From Mycobacterium sp. (GTDB taxonomy: Bacteria > Actinomycetota > Actinomycetes > Mycobacteriales > Mycobacteriaceae), in the NCBI GenBank assembly GCA_016197405.1, contig JACPVR010000021.1, positions 62,001 to 126,000 of the forward strand: a stretch of 64,000 bases of DNA. Direction: 5' to 3'. Position numbers and translations under genes: made by a program. The notes beneath the pieces are model-generated. The model worked only from the letters and a program-made list of their open reading frames with translations. It was not told where the DNA came from and did no database searches. Below are positions 42,622 to 52,205 of the stretch, in pieces (positions within the stretch are counted from its first letter, which is position 1; the number at the start of each line of letters is the position of its first letter).

Positions 42622-43368
42622 GTGGTCACAGCGGCAAAGCTGCTGCGCCACGTGGGCCGAAAACGTGCCGGGCGCTTCCTCGCGGAAGGGCCCAACCTGG
42701 TCGAGGCGGCCACCACGCGTGGCCTGGCGGTCGAGATCTTCGCCACCGAGGACGCCGCCGAGCGCTACCGCCCGCTGTACGCGGGGTCGGGGGCGCCGGT
42801 GCACATCGTCACCGAGCGCGCCGCCAAGGCGTTGTCGGAGACCGTCACCCCCACCGGGCTCATCGCGGTATGCGAGCAGCCCGTGGTGGATTTCGCCGCG
42901 CTGCTGGCCGGCGCACCACGGCTGATCGCCGTCGCGGTCGGCATTTCCGAGCCTGGCAATGCCGGCACCCTGATCCGCATCGCGCACGCCATGGGCGCCG
43001 ATGCCGTGGTGCTTGCCGGGCACAGTGTCGATCCCTTCAACGGCAAATGCCTGCGGGCCTCCACCGGCAGCATCTTCGCGTTACCCGTCGTCGTCGAACC
43101 CGATGAGCTGGCCGCCATCTCGGTGCTGCGCGAGGCCGGTCTGCGAGTGCTGGCCACCACCGTCGACGGTGAGGTCACCCTTGACGACGCCGACCTGTCC
43201 GGGCCGACGGCATGGGTCTTCGGGCCGGAAGCCCAGGGCTTGTCCGCCGAGGTGGCCGCCCACGCCGATCAGCGGGTCACCATCGAGATGCCCGGCGCCG
43301 CCGAGAGCCTCAATGTGGCTGCCGCCGCGGCCATCTGCCTCTACCAGAGCGCCCGCGCCCACCGTTAA
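42622..43368 (+). CDS. tsnR: SpoU-family (TrmH-like) rRNA 2'-O-methyltransferase
   Basis: The protein has an N-terminal SpoU substrate-binding domain (KLLRHVGRKRAGRFLAEGPN) and a SPOUT knot: VGISEPGNAGTLIRIAHAMG, WVFGPEAQGLS, and PGAAESLNVAAAAAICLY. It is the Rv1644 (tsnR) equivalent. The start is unclear. GTG 42622 is the first conventional codon after rplT, but the conserved segment before it (LTERSARV) suggests initiation at CTG 42601, or at CTG 42577 whose CTGA overlaps the rplT stop. The target nucleotide is unknown; thiostrepton resistance is not implied. Confidence 0.85.
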   Translation: MVTAAKLLRHVGRKRAGRFLAEGPNLVEAATTRGLAVEIFATEDAAERYRPLYAGSGAPVHIVTERAAKALSETVTPTGLIAVCEQPVVDFAALLAGAPRLIAVAVGISEPGNAGTLIRIAHAMGADAVVLAGHSVDPFNGKCLRASTGSIFALPVVVEPDELAAISVLREAGLRVLATTVDGEVTLDDADLSGPTAWVFGPEAQGLSAEVAAHADQRVTIEMPGAAESLNVAAAAAICLYQSARAHR

Positions 43369-43374
43369 ACCCCC

Positions 43375-43434
43375 GCGAGCGCGCGTGTCTGTACAACGAC
43401 ACGCCGCGCTACGCGTACAAACCCGTGCGCTCGC
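43375..43434. terminator. Nested inverted repeat between convergent genes
   Basis: GCGAGCGC (43375-43382) pairs with GCGCTCGC (43427-43434) and encloses CGTGTC-TGTACAAC-GACACG (43384-43403). It fills the whole gap between the methyltransferase and acyl-CoA dehydrogenase genes and probably stops transcription from both sides. Similar cruciform repeats recur in mycobacterial intergenic DNA. Confidence 0.6.
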
Positions 43435-44678
43435 TAGCCGGCAAGGAGGCCCTTGGCCACGTGGGTGATCTGCACCTCGTTGCTGCCGGCGTAGATCATC
43501 AGCGATTTGGCGTCACGGGCCAGCTGTTCGACGCGGTATTCGGTCATATAGCCGTTGCCGCCGAAGAGCTGGATGGCCTCCATCGCCACATCGGTCGCGG
43601 CCTGCGAACAGTAGTACTTGATCGCCGAGGCCTCGGCCAGCGATATCGGTGTGCCGGTCTGTCCGGCCTCGATGACGCGGAACAGCATGTTGCGCACGTT
43701 CATCCGCGCCACCTCCATGTTGGCCAGCTTGAGCTGGATCAACTGGAACTGCCCGATCTCCTTGCCCCACAGCGTGCGGGACCTGGCGTAATCGACGCTG
43801 AGCTTGAGGCACTCCTCGATGACGCCGAGCGCCATGGCCGCCACCCCGATGCGTTCGGTGGCGAAACTCGAGCGGGCGCTGTCGCGGCCGTCGCCCGCGC
43901 TGTTGTCCTCGGTCTCGCCCAGCAGCCGGTCCCGGCCCAACCGGACGTTGGAGAAGAACAACTCGCCGGTGCGGGACGAGTGAATTCCCATCTTGCGGAA
44001 CGGCTTCGACTGCTCGAACCCCTCCATGCCGCGGTCGAGGACGAAAGTCAGCACCTTGCGATCGCGCGGATCGACGTCACCCGCCCCGTCCTCGGTGAGC
44101 TTGGCGTAGACGACGACGACATCGGCGTCCGGACCGTTGGTGATAAAGGTCTTCTGACCGTTGAGGATGTAATCGTCGCCGTCGCGCACCACATAGGACT
44201 TCATGCCGCCGAAAGCGTCCGAGCCGGAGTCCGGTTCGGTGATGGCCCAGGCGCCGATCTTCTCGTAGGTCACCAGGCCCGGCAGCCAGCGCTCCTGCTG
44301 AGCCAGGGTGCCGCGGCTCTGGATGGTGGGCACCGTCAGCCCGAGGCTCACACCCATACCGGTGACGATGCCCATCGAGACGCGGCACAGCTCGCTGATC
44401 ACCATGAAGCCCATACCGCCCGAGGAGCCGTCGCCGAACATCCCGCCGCCCGAGGAGCCCTTGGACTTCTCGGATCCGTCACGCATCCGGGCCAGCCGCT
44501 TCTCCAGCGATTCGCGGGCCATGACGTCGAGGCCGAAGGCGGAGAACAGTTTCCGGACTATCGGATACGGCTCCATATCGCCGCTTTCCAGCTCGTCGAG
44601 GTGCGGTCGGATCTCCTTGTCGATGAACTGACGGACGGCATCGCGCACGGCGAGGTCGACATCGGACCACTCGATCAT
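43434..44678 (-). CDS. Acyl-CoA dehydrogenase
   Basis: The 414-residue FAD flavoenzyme has AWAITEPDSGSDAFG, the FAD-binding QLFGGNGYMTEY and a C-terminal YAGSNEVQ. The catalytic glutamate of medium-chain enzymes (YEG) is Ala here, while ATERIGVAAM puts a glutamate where isovaleryl-CoA dehydrogenase has its base. A Gly/Ser-rich insert lies at residues ~70-90. It probably acts on branched or unusual acyl-CoAs; substrate not assignable. No electron-transfer genes are adjacent. Confidence 0.92.
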   Translation of the reverse strand: MIEWSDVDLAVRDAVRQFIDKEIRPHLDELESGDMEPYPIVRKLFSAFGLDVMARESLEKRLARMRDGSEKSKGSSGGGMFGDGSSGGMGFMVISELCRVSMGIVTGMGVSLGLTVPTIQSRGTLAQQERWLPGLVTYEKIGAWAITEPDSGSDAFGGMKSYVVRDGDDYILNGQKTFITNGPDADVVVVYAKLTEDGAGDVDPRDRKVLTFVLDRGMEGFEQSKPFRKMGIHSSRTGELFFSNVRLGRDRLLGETEDNSAGDGRDSARSSFATERIGVAAMALGVIEECLKLSVDYARSRTLWGKEIGQFQLIQLKLANMEVARMNVRNMLFRVIEAGQTGTPISLAEASAIKYYCSQAATDVAMEAIQLFGGNGYMTEYRVEQLARDAKSLMIYAGSNEVQITHVAKGLLAG

Positions 44679-44732
44679 GATTCTCGATTCGGTAGTGAAG
44701 AGGCTGTGGGAGCCAACGGTAATTGACGGGTG

Positions 44733-45824
44733 TCAGGCGGCGGGTCGGCGCCCCCGCGCCGGCCGCAGACCCGCCAGCGAGAAGGTGGTGTGCACCAGGG
44801 TTCCGGCGCGCTCGACCAGGGCGCGCGGCAGCGGCGGGACGGGCGCTTTGCGCCGCGGGGCGTAATGCATCGGCATACCCCTGCGGTCGCGTGGGGCGTC
44901 GGTGAAGAACGGTGCCTCGACCAGTGGGGCGTCGGCGGGTTCCTGGCCCGACGCCCGGCGGTAGGCCGACAGCGCGCGCGGATGCAACCGGATCTCGTCG
45001 GGCACCGCCCAGAACGCCATCTCGACGGCCTTGCCGAACAACCGCAGCGCCACCTCGTCGCCAGGGGTCCAGCGCATACCGGCCTTCTCCCGCAGGGTGG
45101 CGTCGAACAACCCGGCCGCGATCCACCGTTGGCCGGCCACCATCGGGCGAAACATCTGATCCCACAACACCGTTGGCATCAGCACGAACCTGGGCTTGGG
45201 GATCCGGATGGTGAAGATGTCCAGGGTGGCCTTGTTGATCTCCAGCTCGTCGGCGCACTTGCGATCCCAGTAGAGCTGAAAATCCTCCCAGGTTTCTGGC
45301 ACCGGCCGCATGCTCATGCCGTACATCCGGTACCACTGCACATGCTCGTCGAACAGTTGGCGTTTCTCGGCCTCGGTCAGCCCCCCGCAGAAATACTCGG
45401 CGGTCTTGATGATGAGCATGAAGAACGTCGCGTGCGCCCAGTAGAACGTCTCCGGATCCAACGCGTGATAGCGCCGGCCCTGCGCGTCGGTGCCCTTGAT
45501 GGTGTTGTGGAAACCCTTGATCTGTGCGCCGGTCTGTGCCGCCCGGTCGCCGTCGTAGACCACTCCCATGATCGGGTACACCGACCGGGCAACCCGCTGC
45601 AGCGGTTCACGCAGCAGGATCGAATGGTCCTCGACGCCGGCACCCAGCTGCGGGTACATGTTCTGGATCGCGCCGATCCACACGCCGAGCATCCCGGTGC
45701 GCAGGTCGCCGAAATACTTCCAGGTCAACGAGTCCGGGCCGAGCGGTTCGGGTTCGGGCACCGCGCTGCGAACTCGGATCCGATGCGAGCGGGTTCGTGA
45801 CGTCGTCGTCGGCGAAGTGCTCAT
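44733..45824 (-). CDS. Oxygenase MpaB family protein (DUF2236, Rv1645c-like)
   Basis: The 363-residue DUF2236 protein shares its fold with latex-clearing protein and the MpaB oxygenase, which hold a b-type haem; FYWAHATFFMLIIKTAEYF carries the conserved histidine. Substrate is unknown. GGAGG precedes ATG 45824. It lies upstream of the acyl-CoA dehydrogenase gene on the same strand (54-bp gap) and they may be co-transcribed. Confidence 0.88.
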   Translation of the reverse strand: MSTSPTTTSRTRSHRIRVRSAVPEPEPLGPDSLTWKYFGDLRTGMLGVWIGAIQNMYPQLGAGVEDHSILLREPLQRVARSVYPIMGVVYDGDRAAQTGAQIKGFHNTIKGTDAQGRRYHALDPETFYWAHATFFMLIIKTAEYFCGGLTEAEKRQLFDEHVQWYRMYGMSMRPVPETWEDFQLYWDRKCADELEINKATLDIFTIRIPKPRFVLMPTVLWDQMFRPMVAGQRWIAAGLFDATLREKAGMRWTPGDEVALRLFGKAVEMAFWAVPDEIRLHPRALSAYRRASGQEPADAPLVEAPFFTDAPRDRRGMPMHYAPRRKAPVPPLPRALVERAGTLVHTTFSLAGLRPARGRRPAA

Positions 45825-46016
45825 GGCGCCTCCTGATCCCTGCCGGGGTAGCTAACGATAGTGATGACAACAAATGTTGTCTACGAAATCCGGATCCGCC
45901 ACGCCCTGCCGTTACCGCACCGCCGCCGCGCCGCGGTAGCGCCGTGACCAGCCGATATCCGGATGCCGTGCACGACGCCCGGTGCGGCCTGATTGCCCGC
46001 CTCACTCCAGGGCCCC

Positions 46017-46022
46017 TACCCT
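46017..46022 (+). promoter_or_regulatory. Leaderless promoter of the cyclase gene
   Basis: TACCCT ends 7 nt before GTG 46029. Confidence 0.6.
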
Positions 46023-46028
46023 GACGGG

Positions 46029-46922
46029 GTGGACCCCGACAGCTCCGAGAAAGCAGCGATCGAGGAGCGGGCACACGGGGCGGTCACCGGGCCGGTGCCG
46101 CGCCGTCCGGCCGGTTTACCGGGCCGGATAACCGAGGTCAACCGCGATCCCGGGGTCATCGCGTTCCTGCGTCGGGCCCGCCGCATGCTGCCCGGTGACC
46201 CGGAGTTCGGTGATCCGCTGTCGACGACGGGTGAGGGTGGCCCGCGAGCTGCCGCCCGCGCCGCCGACCGGTTGCTCGGCGACCGCGACGCCGTCTCCCG
46301 TGAGGTCAGCCTGGCCGGCCTGCAGGTGTGGCAGGCGCTCACCGAACGGCTGGCCGGCAGGCCTGCCAACGCCGAGGCGACCATAGTGTTCACCGACCTG
46401 GTGGGGTTCTCGTCGTGGTCACTGGAGGCCGGCGACGACGCCGCACTCAAACTGCTGCGCCGGGTGGCCGCGGCGGTGGAGCCGCCGATGCTCGACCGCG
46501 GTGGCCACATCGTCAAACGCATGGGCGACGGCCTGATGGCGGTCTTCCACACCCCCGATATCGCGATCTCGGCGGCGGTGGCAGCCAGCCGGGCCATCGG
46601 CGATGTCGAGGTGGCCGGTCATTCACCGCGTATGCGGTTCGGCATCCACACCGGGCGGCCGCAGCGTATCGGTTCGGACTGGCTCGGCGTCGACGTCAAC
46701 ATCGCCGCGCGGGTGATGGACCGCGCCACCCGCGGCGGCATCATCATCTCCGGCCCCACCCTGGAACGGGTGCCGCAGCCGCGGCTGGCCGAACTCGGTG
46801 TCACCGCCAAGAAGGTGCGCAGGCAGGTGTTCGCCAGTAAACCCAGCGGGGTGCCGGCCGATATGACCATGTACCGCCTCAGCATCCGGGCCGCCGGGGC
46901 AGAGCACCCCGACGACACCTGA
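46029..46922 (+). CDS. Class III adenylate/guanylate cyclase (Rv1647-like)
   Basis: The 297-residue soluble cyclase has a catalytic domain at about 125-255. IVFTDLVGFSSWS has the metal aspartate, VKRMGDGLMAVF the second metal and dimer site, and GVDVNIAARVMDRA the transition-state region. The N-terminal ~110 residues are an unassigned helical part. Rv1647 makes cAMP, so adenylate cyclase is likely. A cAMP-binding Usp of the Rv1636 type is encoded in the same window. GTG 46029 is supported by TACCCT 7 nt upstream. Confidence 0.9.
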   Translation: MDPDSSEKAAIEERAHGAVTGPVPRRPAGLPGRITEVNRDPGVIAFLRRARRMLPGDPEFGDPLSTTGEGGPRAAARAADRLLGDRDAVSREVSLAGLQVWQALTERLAGRPANAEATIVFTDLVGFSSWSLEAGDDAALKLLRRVAAAVEPPMLDRGGHIVKRMGDGLMAVFHTPDIAISAAVAASRAIGDVEVAGHSPRMRFGIHTGRPQRIGSDWLGVDVNIAARVMDRATRGGIIISGPTLERVPQPRLAELGVTAKKVRRQVFASKPSGVPADMTMYRLSIRAAGAEHPDDT

Positions 46923-46926
46923 GCCG

Positions 46927-48510
46927 CTACCGGAACTCGTCGGCGCTGGCCTCGATCCAGTCCGAGCGCCAGGACTGCGGAACCGGCTCCTCGAGCAGTT
47001 CGCCGGGCATCAGCCATTCGTAGAGTTCGGCGTAGGTCCGGGTGCGCTGACCCTCGATTCGCCGGTTGAGCATCGCCGGGTCCAGGTCGGCAAAGCTGTC
47101 CAGACCCATCGACGCCACGATCTGCGCCGCGCTGGCCACCGTCGCACGCTGGAAATTCACCACCCGCTGCGTCTTGTCCGGCACGTGCAGCGACCGGGTG
47201 AGACCGGGATCCTGGGTCGCCACCCCGGTGGGGCAGCGGTTGGTGTTGCACTTCTGCGCCTGGATGCAGCCGACGGCGAACATCATCGCGCGTGCCGACA
47301 TGGTGAAATCGGCGCCCTGGATGATGCGGCTGACGATATCGACACCGCTTGCGACCTTGCCCGACGCGCCGATCCGGATCCGTTCCCGCAGGCCGGCCCC
47401 GACCAGTGCGTTGCGCACCAGCATCAGGCCCTCGGTCAGCGGCATCCCGACGTGATCCTCGAATTCCTGTGGGGCCGCGCCGGTTCCGCCCTCGGAGCCG
47501 TCGACGATGATGAAATCCGGGGTGATGCCGGTGGCCAGCATGCCCTTGCAGATCGACAGGAATTCGGTGCGCGCGCCGATGCACAACTTGAAGCCGACCG
47601 GCTTGCCGCCGGACAACTGCCGCAACGTCGCGATGAACGCCATGAACTCCTTGGGCGTGGTGAACGCGCTGTGCGCCGGTGGTGAGACCACGGTGCGGCC
47701 CACCGGGACACCGCGCGTCGCCGCGATCTCCGGGCTGACCTTCGGGCCGGGCAACACACCGCCGAGTCCCGGCTTGGCGCCCTGGGACAGTTTGATCGAG
47801 ATCGCCTTGACGGTCGGCAGGTGCGCCTTCTCGGTGAACGCGACGGGGTCGAAGTTGCCGTCGGCGTCGCGGCAGCCGAAGTAACCCGAACCGATCTCCC
47901 AGATCAGGTCGCCACCGGGACGCAGGTGATAGGGGCTGATACCGCCTTCGCCGGTGTCGTGGGCGAATCCGCCGCGGGCTGCTCCGCCGTTGAGCGCCAG
48001 GATCGCGTTGGCCGACAGCGCACCGAAACTCATCGCCGAGACATTGAGCAGCGCGATGTCGTAGGGCTGTGTGCAGTCCGGACCGCCGAGCCGGACCCGC
48101 GGTGCGATGTCGGGGGCGAACTTGGCCCGCAACGAATGCCGCAGGAACTCATAGCCCAGTGCGTTCACATCGCGTTCGGTGCCGAACGGTTCGTCGCTCT
48201 TGGTGCCCTTGGCCCGTTCGTAGACCATGTCGCGGGTCTCACGGTCGAACGGGGTGCCGTCGGTATTGGATTCGATGAAGTACTGCTGGATCTCCGGGCG
48301 CAGCAGCTCCATCAGGAATCGGAAGTGCCCGAGGATGGGAAAGGACCGCAGGATGGAGTGCCGGGTCTGCAGCACATCCCACGTACCGAGGACGGCGAGC
48401 AGCACCGCGGGGACCGCGGCCGGCCACCACGCCGCGCTGACTGTCACGGCCAGCAGTGTCAGCACGGCGGCGGTGGCGCCGACGGCGGCGACGATCAGGG
48501 CCCTGGGCAC
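46927..48510 (-). CDS. FMN-binding glutamate synthase family protein
   Basis: The 527-residue protein has two N-terminal membrane helices and a glutamate-synthase FMN domain. Phrases are SAMSFGALSANAILALNGGA, ISIKLSQGAKPGLGGVLPG, DGSEGGTGAAPQEF and a Cys cluster GCIQAQKCNTNRCPTG that binds the iron-sulfur centre. It lacks the amidotransferase domain, so it is not a classical GltB; the physiological reaction is unknown. GTG 48510 has TAACCT 7 nt upstream on the reverse strand, so it is probably leaderless. It converges with the cyclase gene. Confidence 0.9.
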   Translation of the reverse strand: MPRALIVAAVGATAAVLTLLAVTVSAAWWPAAVPAVLLAVLGTWDVLQTRHSILRSFPILGHFRFLMELLRPEIQQYFIESNTDGTPFDRETRDMVYERAKGTKSDEPFGTERDVNALGYEFLRHSLRAKFAPDIAPRVRLGGPDCTQPYDIALLNVSAMSFGALSANAILALNGGAARGGFAHDTGEGGISPYHLRPGGDLIWEIGSGYFGCRDADGNFDPVAFTEKAHLPTVKAISIKLSQGAKPGLGGVLPGPKVSPEIAATRGVPVGRTVVSPPAHSAFTTPKEFMAFIATLRQLSGGKPVGFKLCIGARTEFLSICKGMLATGITPDFIIVDGSEGGTGAAPQEFEDHVGMPLTEGLMLVRNALVGAGLRERIRIGASGKVASGVDIVSRIIQGADFTMSARAMMFAVGCIQAQKCNTNRCPTGVATQDPGLTRSLHVPDKTQRVVNFQRATVASAAQIVASMGLDSFADLDPAMLNRRIEGQRTRTYAELYEWLMPGELLEEPVPQSWRSDWIEASADEFR

Positions 48511-48516
48511 CGCGCG

Positions 48517-48522
48517 AGGTTA
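48517..48522 (-). promoter_or_regulatory. Leaderless promoter of the glutamate synthase-like gene
   Basis: TAACCT on the reverse strand ends 7 nt from GTG 48510. Confidence 0.55.
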
Positions 48523-48591
48523 TCGTGCGGTGCCACCGGTCGCCCCCCAAACGCCGGTCAACGCGCGCGAGGCCGGTCAGAGCGCTTCCCC

Positions 48592-48597
48592 TATGAT
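48592..48597 (+). promoter_or_regulatory. pheST promoter -10
   Basis: TATGAT, giving a start near 48604 and a leader of about 45 nt ending in GAGGAGG. There is no room for a T-box or leader peptide. Confidence 0.6.
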
Positions 48598-48647
48598 CGG
48601 CACTTGCGTCACAGGGGTGTCGCAACACTTCGAGGAGGCGCTGCCGC

Positions 48648-49691
48648 GTGGCTGACGAACAGGTTGACCTGGCAGAAGGGACTTTGACCGCTGCGGTCGA
48701 GGCGGCCCGGCATGCCTTCGACCACGCCGTCGACCTCGACGACCTGGCCCGCGCCAAGACCGAGCACCTCGGCGACCGCGCGCCGCTGGCGCTGGCCCGC
48801 CAGGCGCTGGCGACGCTGCCCAAGGCCGAGCGCGCCGACGCCGGCAAGCGCGTCAACACCGCCCGTAGTGCCGCACAGCGGTTGTTCGACGACCGACTGG
48901 CCGTGTTGCGCGCCGAACGTGACGCCGCAGTGTTGGTGGCCGAGCGCATCGACGTGACGCTGCCGTCGACGCGGCAGCCGACCGGGGCCCGTCACCCCAT
49001 CACGATCCTGAGCGAGCACATCGCCGACACTTTCGTGGCGATGGGCTGGGAGCTGGCCGAAGGCCCCGAGGTCGAGACCGAACAGTTCAACTTCGACGCA
49101 CTGAACTTCCCGCCGGACCATCCGGCGCGCAGCGAGCAGGACACTTTCCACGTGGCGCCCGAGGGGTCTCGTCAGCTGCTGCGCACCCACACCTCACCGG
49201 TGCAGGTCCGTACCCTGCTGGCCCGGGAGCTGCCGGTCTACATCATCTCGATCGGCCGGACATTCCGCACCGACGAACTCGACTCCACCCACACCCCGGT
49301 GTTCCACCAGGTCGAGGGGCTGGCGGTCGATCGTGGCCTGACGATGGCGCATCTGAAGGGCACGCTGGACGCTTTCGCGCGTTCGGAGTTCGGCCCGGCG
49401 GCGCGCACCCGGATCCGGCCGCACTTCTTCCCGTTCACCGAGCCGTCGGCGGAAGTCGACGTGTGGTTCGAGAACAAGAAGGGCGGCCCGGGCTGGGTGG
49501 AATGGGGTGGTTGCGGCATGGTCAACCCGAATGTGTTGCGGGCCGCGGGAATCGACCCGACGGAGTACTCCGGTTTCGCCTTCGGAATGGGATTGGAGCG
49601 CACCTTGCAGTTCCGCAACGGGATCCCCGACATGCGCGACATGGTCGAAGGTGACGTGCGGTTCTCGCTGCCGTTCGGAGTGGGTGCCTGA
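48648..49691 (+). CDS. pheS: Phenylalanyl-tRNA synthetase alpha subunit
   Basis: The 347-residue class II catalytic subunit has an N-terminal coiled coil for tRNA contact (~5-95), motif 2 around RTHTSPVQVRT and motif 3 GFAFGMGLERT. GTG 48648 follows GAGGAGG. The stop TGA shares its last base with the pheT ATG, so translation is coupled. Confidence 0.98.
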   Translation: MADEQVDLAEGTLTAAVEAARHAFDHAVDLDDLARAKTEHLGDRAPLALARQALATLPKAERADAGKRVNTARSAAQRLFDDRLAVLRAERDAAVLVAERIDVTLPSTRQPTGARHPITILSEHIADTFVAMGWELAEGPEVETEQFNFDALNFPPDHPARSEQDTFHVAPEGSRQLLRTHTSPVQVRTLLARELPVYIISIGRTFRTDELDSTHTPVFHQVEGLAVDRGLTMAHLKGTLDAFARSEFGPAARTRIRPHFFPFTEPSAEVDVWFENKKGGPGWVEWGGCGMVNPNVLRAAGIDPTEYSGFAFGMGLERTLQFRNGIPDMRDMVEGDVRFSLPFGVGA

Positions 49692-52186
49692 TGCGCGTTC
49701 CGTACAGCTGGCTTCGTGACGTGGTGTCGGCCGGTGCCCCCGGCTGGGATGTCACACCGGCCGAGCTCGAAGAGGCCTTCATCCGGATCGGCCACGAGGT
49801 CGAGGAGATCATCACGCTGGGTCCGGTCACCGGGCCGCTGACCGTCGGGCGCGTCGCCGACATCGAGGAACTCACCGAGTTCAAGAAGCCCATCAGGGCG
49901 TGCAAGGTCGACGTGGGGGAGTCCGAGCCCCGCGATATCGTCTGTGGCGCAACGAACTTCGCAGTCGGCGATCTGGTGGTCGTCGCGCTGCCCGGTACCA
50001 CGCTGCCCGGCGATTTCCACATCGCCACCCGCAAGACCTACGGCCGGACGTCCGACGGCATGATCTGCTCGGCGGCCGAACTCGGTTTGGGCGCTGACCA
50101 ATCCGGCATCCTGGTGCTGCCCGACGGCACCGCGCAGCCGGGCGATTCCGGCATCGACGTGCTGGGTCTGGACGATGTGGTGTTCGACCTGGCGGTGACC
50201 CCCGACCGCGGCTACTGCATGTCGGTGCGTGGACTGGCCCGCGAGATCGCCTGCGCCTACGACCTGGACTTCGTCGATCCCGCCGATATCGCGCCGCTGC
50301 CCGCCGACGGGCCGGCCTGGCCGCTGACCATCGAACCGGGAACCGGGGTCAGCCGTTTCGCGTTGCGCCCGGTCAGCGGTATCGACCCGCACGCGGTGTC
50401 ACCGTGGTGGCTGCGCCGACGGCTGCTGCTGTCCGGTATCCGGCCCATCTCACCGGCCGTCGATGTCACCAACTACGTCATGCTCGAGCTCGGACAACCG
50501 ATGCACGCCCACGACCGGTCCCGCATCAACGGCGGTTTCGTCGTCCGTTTCGCCCGGCCCGGCGAGACCGTGCGGACACTCGACGATGTCACCCGCAAAC
50601 TCGATCCCGGTGACGTGCTGATCGTCGACGATGTCGAGACCGCCGCGATCGGCGGTGTGATGGGTGCCGGCAGCACCGAGATCGACGACGAATCGACCGA
50701 TGTGCTGCTGGAGGCCGCGGTCTGGGATCCGGCGGCGGTATCGCGGACCCAGCGTCGGCTGCATCTGGTCAGCGAGGCGGGCCGGCGTTACGAGCGGTCC
50801 GTCGACCCGGCCATCGCGGTGGCCGCGGTGGACCGCTGCGCGACGCTGCTCGCCGAGATCGCCGGCGGTGTCGCCGAACCGACGCTGACCGACTGGCGGG
50901 GCGACCCGCCGGTGACGGACTGGTCGCGGCCCGCGGTGCCGATACCCGCCGATCTGCCCGATCGCACTGCGGGGGTGGACTACGCCGAAGGCACCACCGC
51001 GAAACGTCTGACCCAGATCGGTGCCCGGGTCGATGCCGATGCCGCCGACCCGGGTGTGCTGGTGGTGACCCCGCCGAGTTGGCGGCCCGACCTGGTGCAG
51101 CCCGCCGACCTGGTGGAGGAGGTGCTGCGGCTGGAGGGACTCGACGTCATCCCGTCGGTGCTGCCCGCCGCACCGGCCGGCCGCGGGCTGACTGCGGTAC
51201 AGCTGCGCCGTCGTGCCGTCGGCAAGTCATTGGCGCTGTCCGGTTATGTCGAGATCCTGCCGACACCGTTCCTGCCCGCGGGCGTCTTCGACACCTGGGG
51301 GTTGCCCGACGACGATGAGCGTCGCAAGACCGCCACGGTGCTCAATCCGCTGGAAGCCGATCGTCCGCACCTGGCCACCACACTGCTGCCCGGTCTGCTG
51401 GAAGCGTTGACCCGCAACGTTTCCCGCGGCACCGTCGATGTCGCGCTGTTCGCCATCGCCCAGGTGGTGCAGCCGACCGAACGCACCGGGGCGGTACAGC
51501 GCATCACCACCGAACGCAGGCCGACCGAGGCCGAGATCGCCGAGCTCGACGCGTCACTGCCGTATCAGCCCCAGCATGTCGGCGCGGTGCTGGCCGGGCT
51601 GCGCGAGCCGCGCGGTCCGTGGGGGGCCGGCCGGGCCGTCGAGGCCGCCGACGCCTTCGAGGCGGTGCGGACCATCGCGCGTGCCTGCGGTGTCGAGGTC
51701 ACCCTGCGTGCCGCGCAACGGCTGCCGTGGCATCCCGGACGCTGTGCCGAGGTGCTGGTGGGGCAGAGAACCGTCGGCTACGCCGGGCAGCTGCACCCCG
51801 CCGTGGTGGAGCGAGCCGGGTTGACGAAGGGAACCTGCGCCGTCGAACTCAACCTCGACGCGATTCCGGTGACCGAGACGCTGCCCGCGCCGCGGGTGTC
51901 GCCGTTCCCGGCGGTGTTCCAGGACATCAGCCTGATCGTGGACGCCGATGTCGCCGCCGCCGCCGTTGTCGAAGCCGTCCGCGCGGGTGCGGGGGAGCTG
52001 CTGGAGGATGTCCGGCTTTTCGACGTCTACACCGGCCCGCAGATCGGCGAGAACCGCAAATCGCTGACGTTCGCGCTGCGTTTCCGGGCGGCAGACCGGA
52101 CCTTGACCGAGGATGAGGCCAGTGCCGCCCGCGATGCCGCGGTGGCGGCGGCCGCGCAGCGCATCGGTGCGGTGCAGCGCGCGTGA
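49691..52186 (+). CDS. pheT: Phenylalanyl-tRNA synthetase beta subunit
   Basis: The 831-residue partner of PheS has an N-terminal EMAP-like tRNA-binding domain (~45-155), a B3/4 editing domain (~210-380), B5 (~410-480) and a C-terminal anticodon-binding FDX-ACB domain (SPFPAVFQDISLIVDADVAA). Full length. It overlaps pheS by one base. Confidence 0.98.
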   Translation: MRVPYSWLRDVVSAGAPGWDVTPAELEEAFIRIGHEVEEIITLGPVTGPLTVGRVADIEELTEFKKPIRACKVDVGESEPRDIVCGATNFAVGDLVVVALPGTTLPGDFHIATRKTYGRTSDGMICSAAELGLGADQSGILVLPDGTAQPGDSGIDVLGLDDVVFDLAVTPDRGYCMSVRGLAREIACAYDLDFVDPADIAPLPADGPAWPLTIEPGTGVSRFALRPVSGIDPHAVSPWWLRRRLLLSGIRPISPAVDVTNYVMLELGQPMHAHDRSRINGGFVVRFARPGETVRTLDDVTRKLDPGDVLIVDDVETAAIGGVMGAGSTEIDDESTDVLLEAAVWDPAAVSRTQRRLHLVSEAGRRYERSVDPAIAVAAVDRCATLLAEIAGGVAEPTLTDWRGDPPVTDWSRPAVPIPADLPDRTAGVDYAEGTTAKRLTQIGARVDADAADPGVLVVTPPSWRPDLVQPADLVEEVLRLEGLDVIPSVLPAAPAGRGLTAVQLRRRAVGKSLALSGYVEILPTPFLPAGVFDTWGLPDDDERRKTATVLNPLEADRPHLATTLLPGLLEALTRNVSRGTVDVALFAIAQVVQPTERTGAVQRITTERRPTEAEIAELDASLPYQPQHVGAVLAGLREPRGPWGAGRAVEAADAFEAVRTIARACGVEVTLRAAQRLPWHPGRCAEVLVGQRTVGYAGQLHPAVVERAGLTKGTCAVELNLDAIPVTETLPAPRVSPFPAVFQDISLIVDADVAAAAVVEAVRAGAGELLEDVRLFDVYTGPQIGENRKSLTFALRFRAADRTLTEDEASAARDAAVAAAAQRIGAVQRA

Positions 52187-52205
52187 GCCGTAGGGGATAA
52201 CCGCC

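Noticed and set aside
48560..48648. T-box or leader-peptide attenuator before pheS
   Set aside because: The leader after TATGAT is only about 45 nt, too short for a T-box, and contains no Phe-rich frame or terminator.
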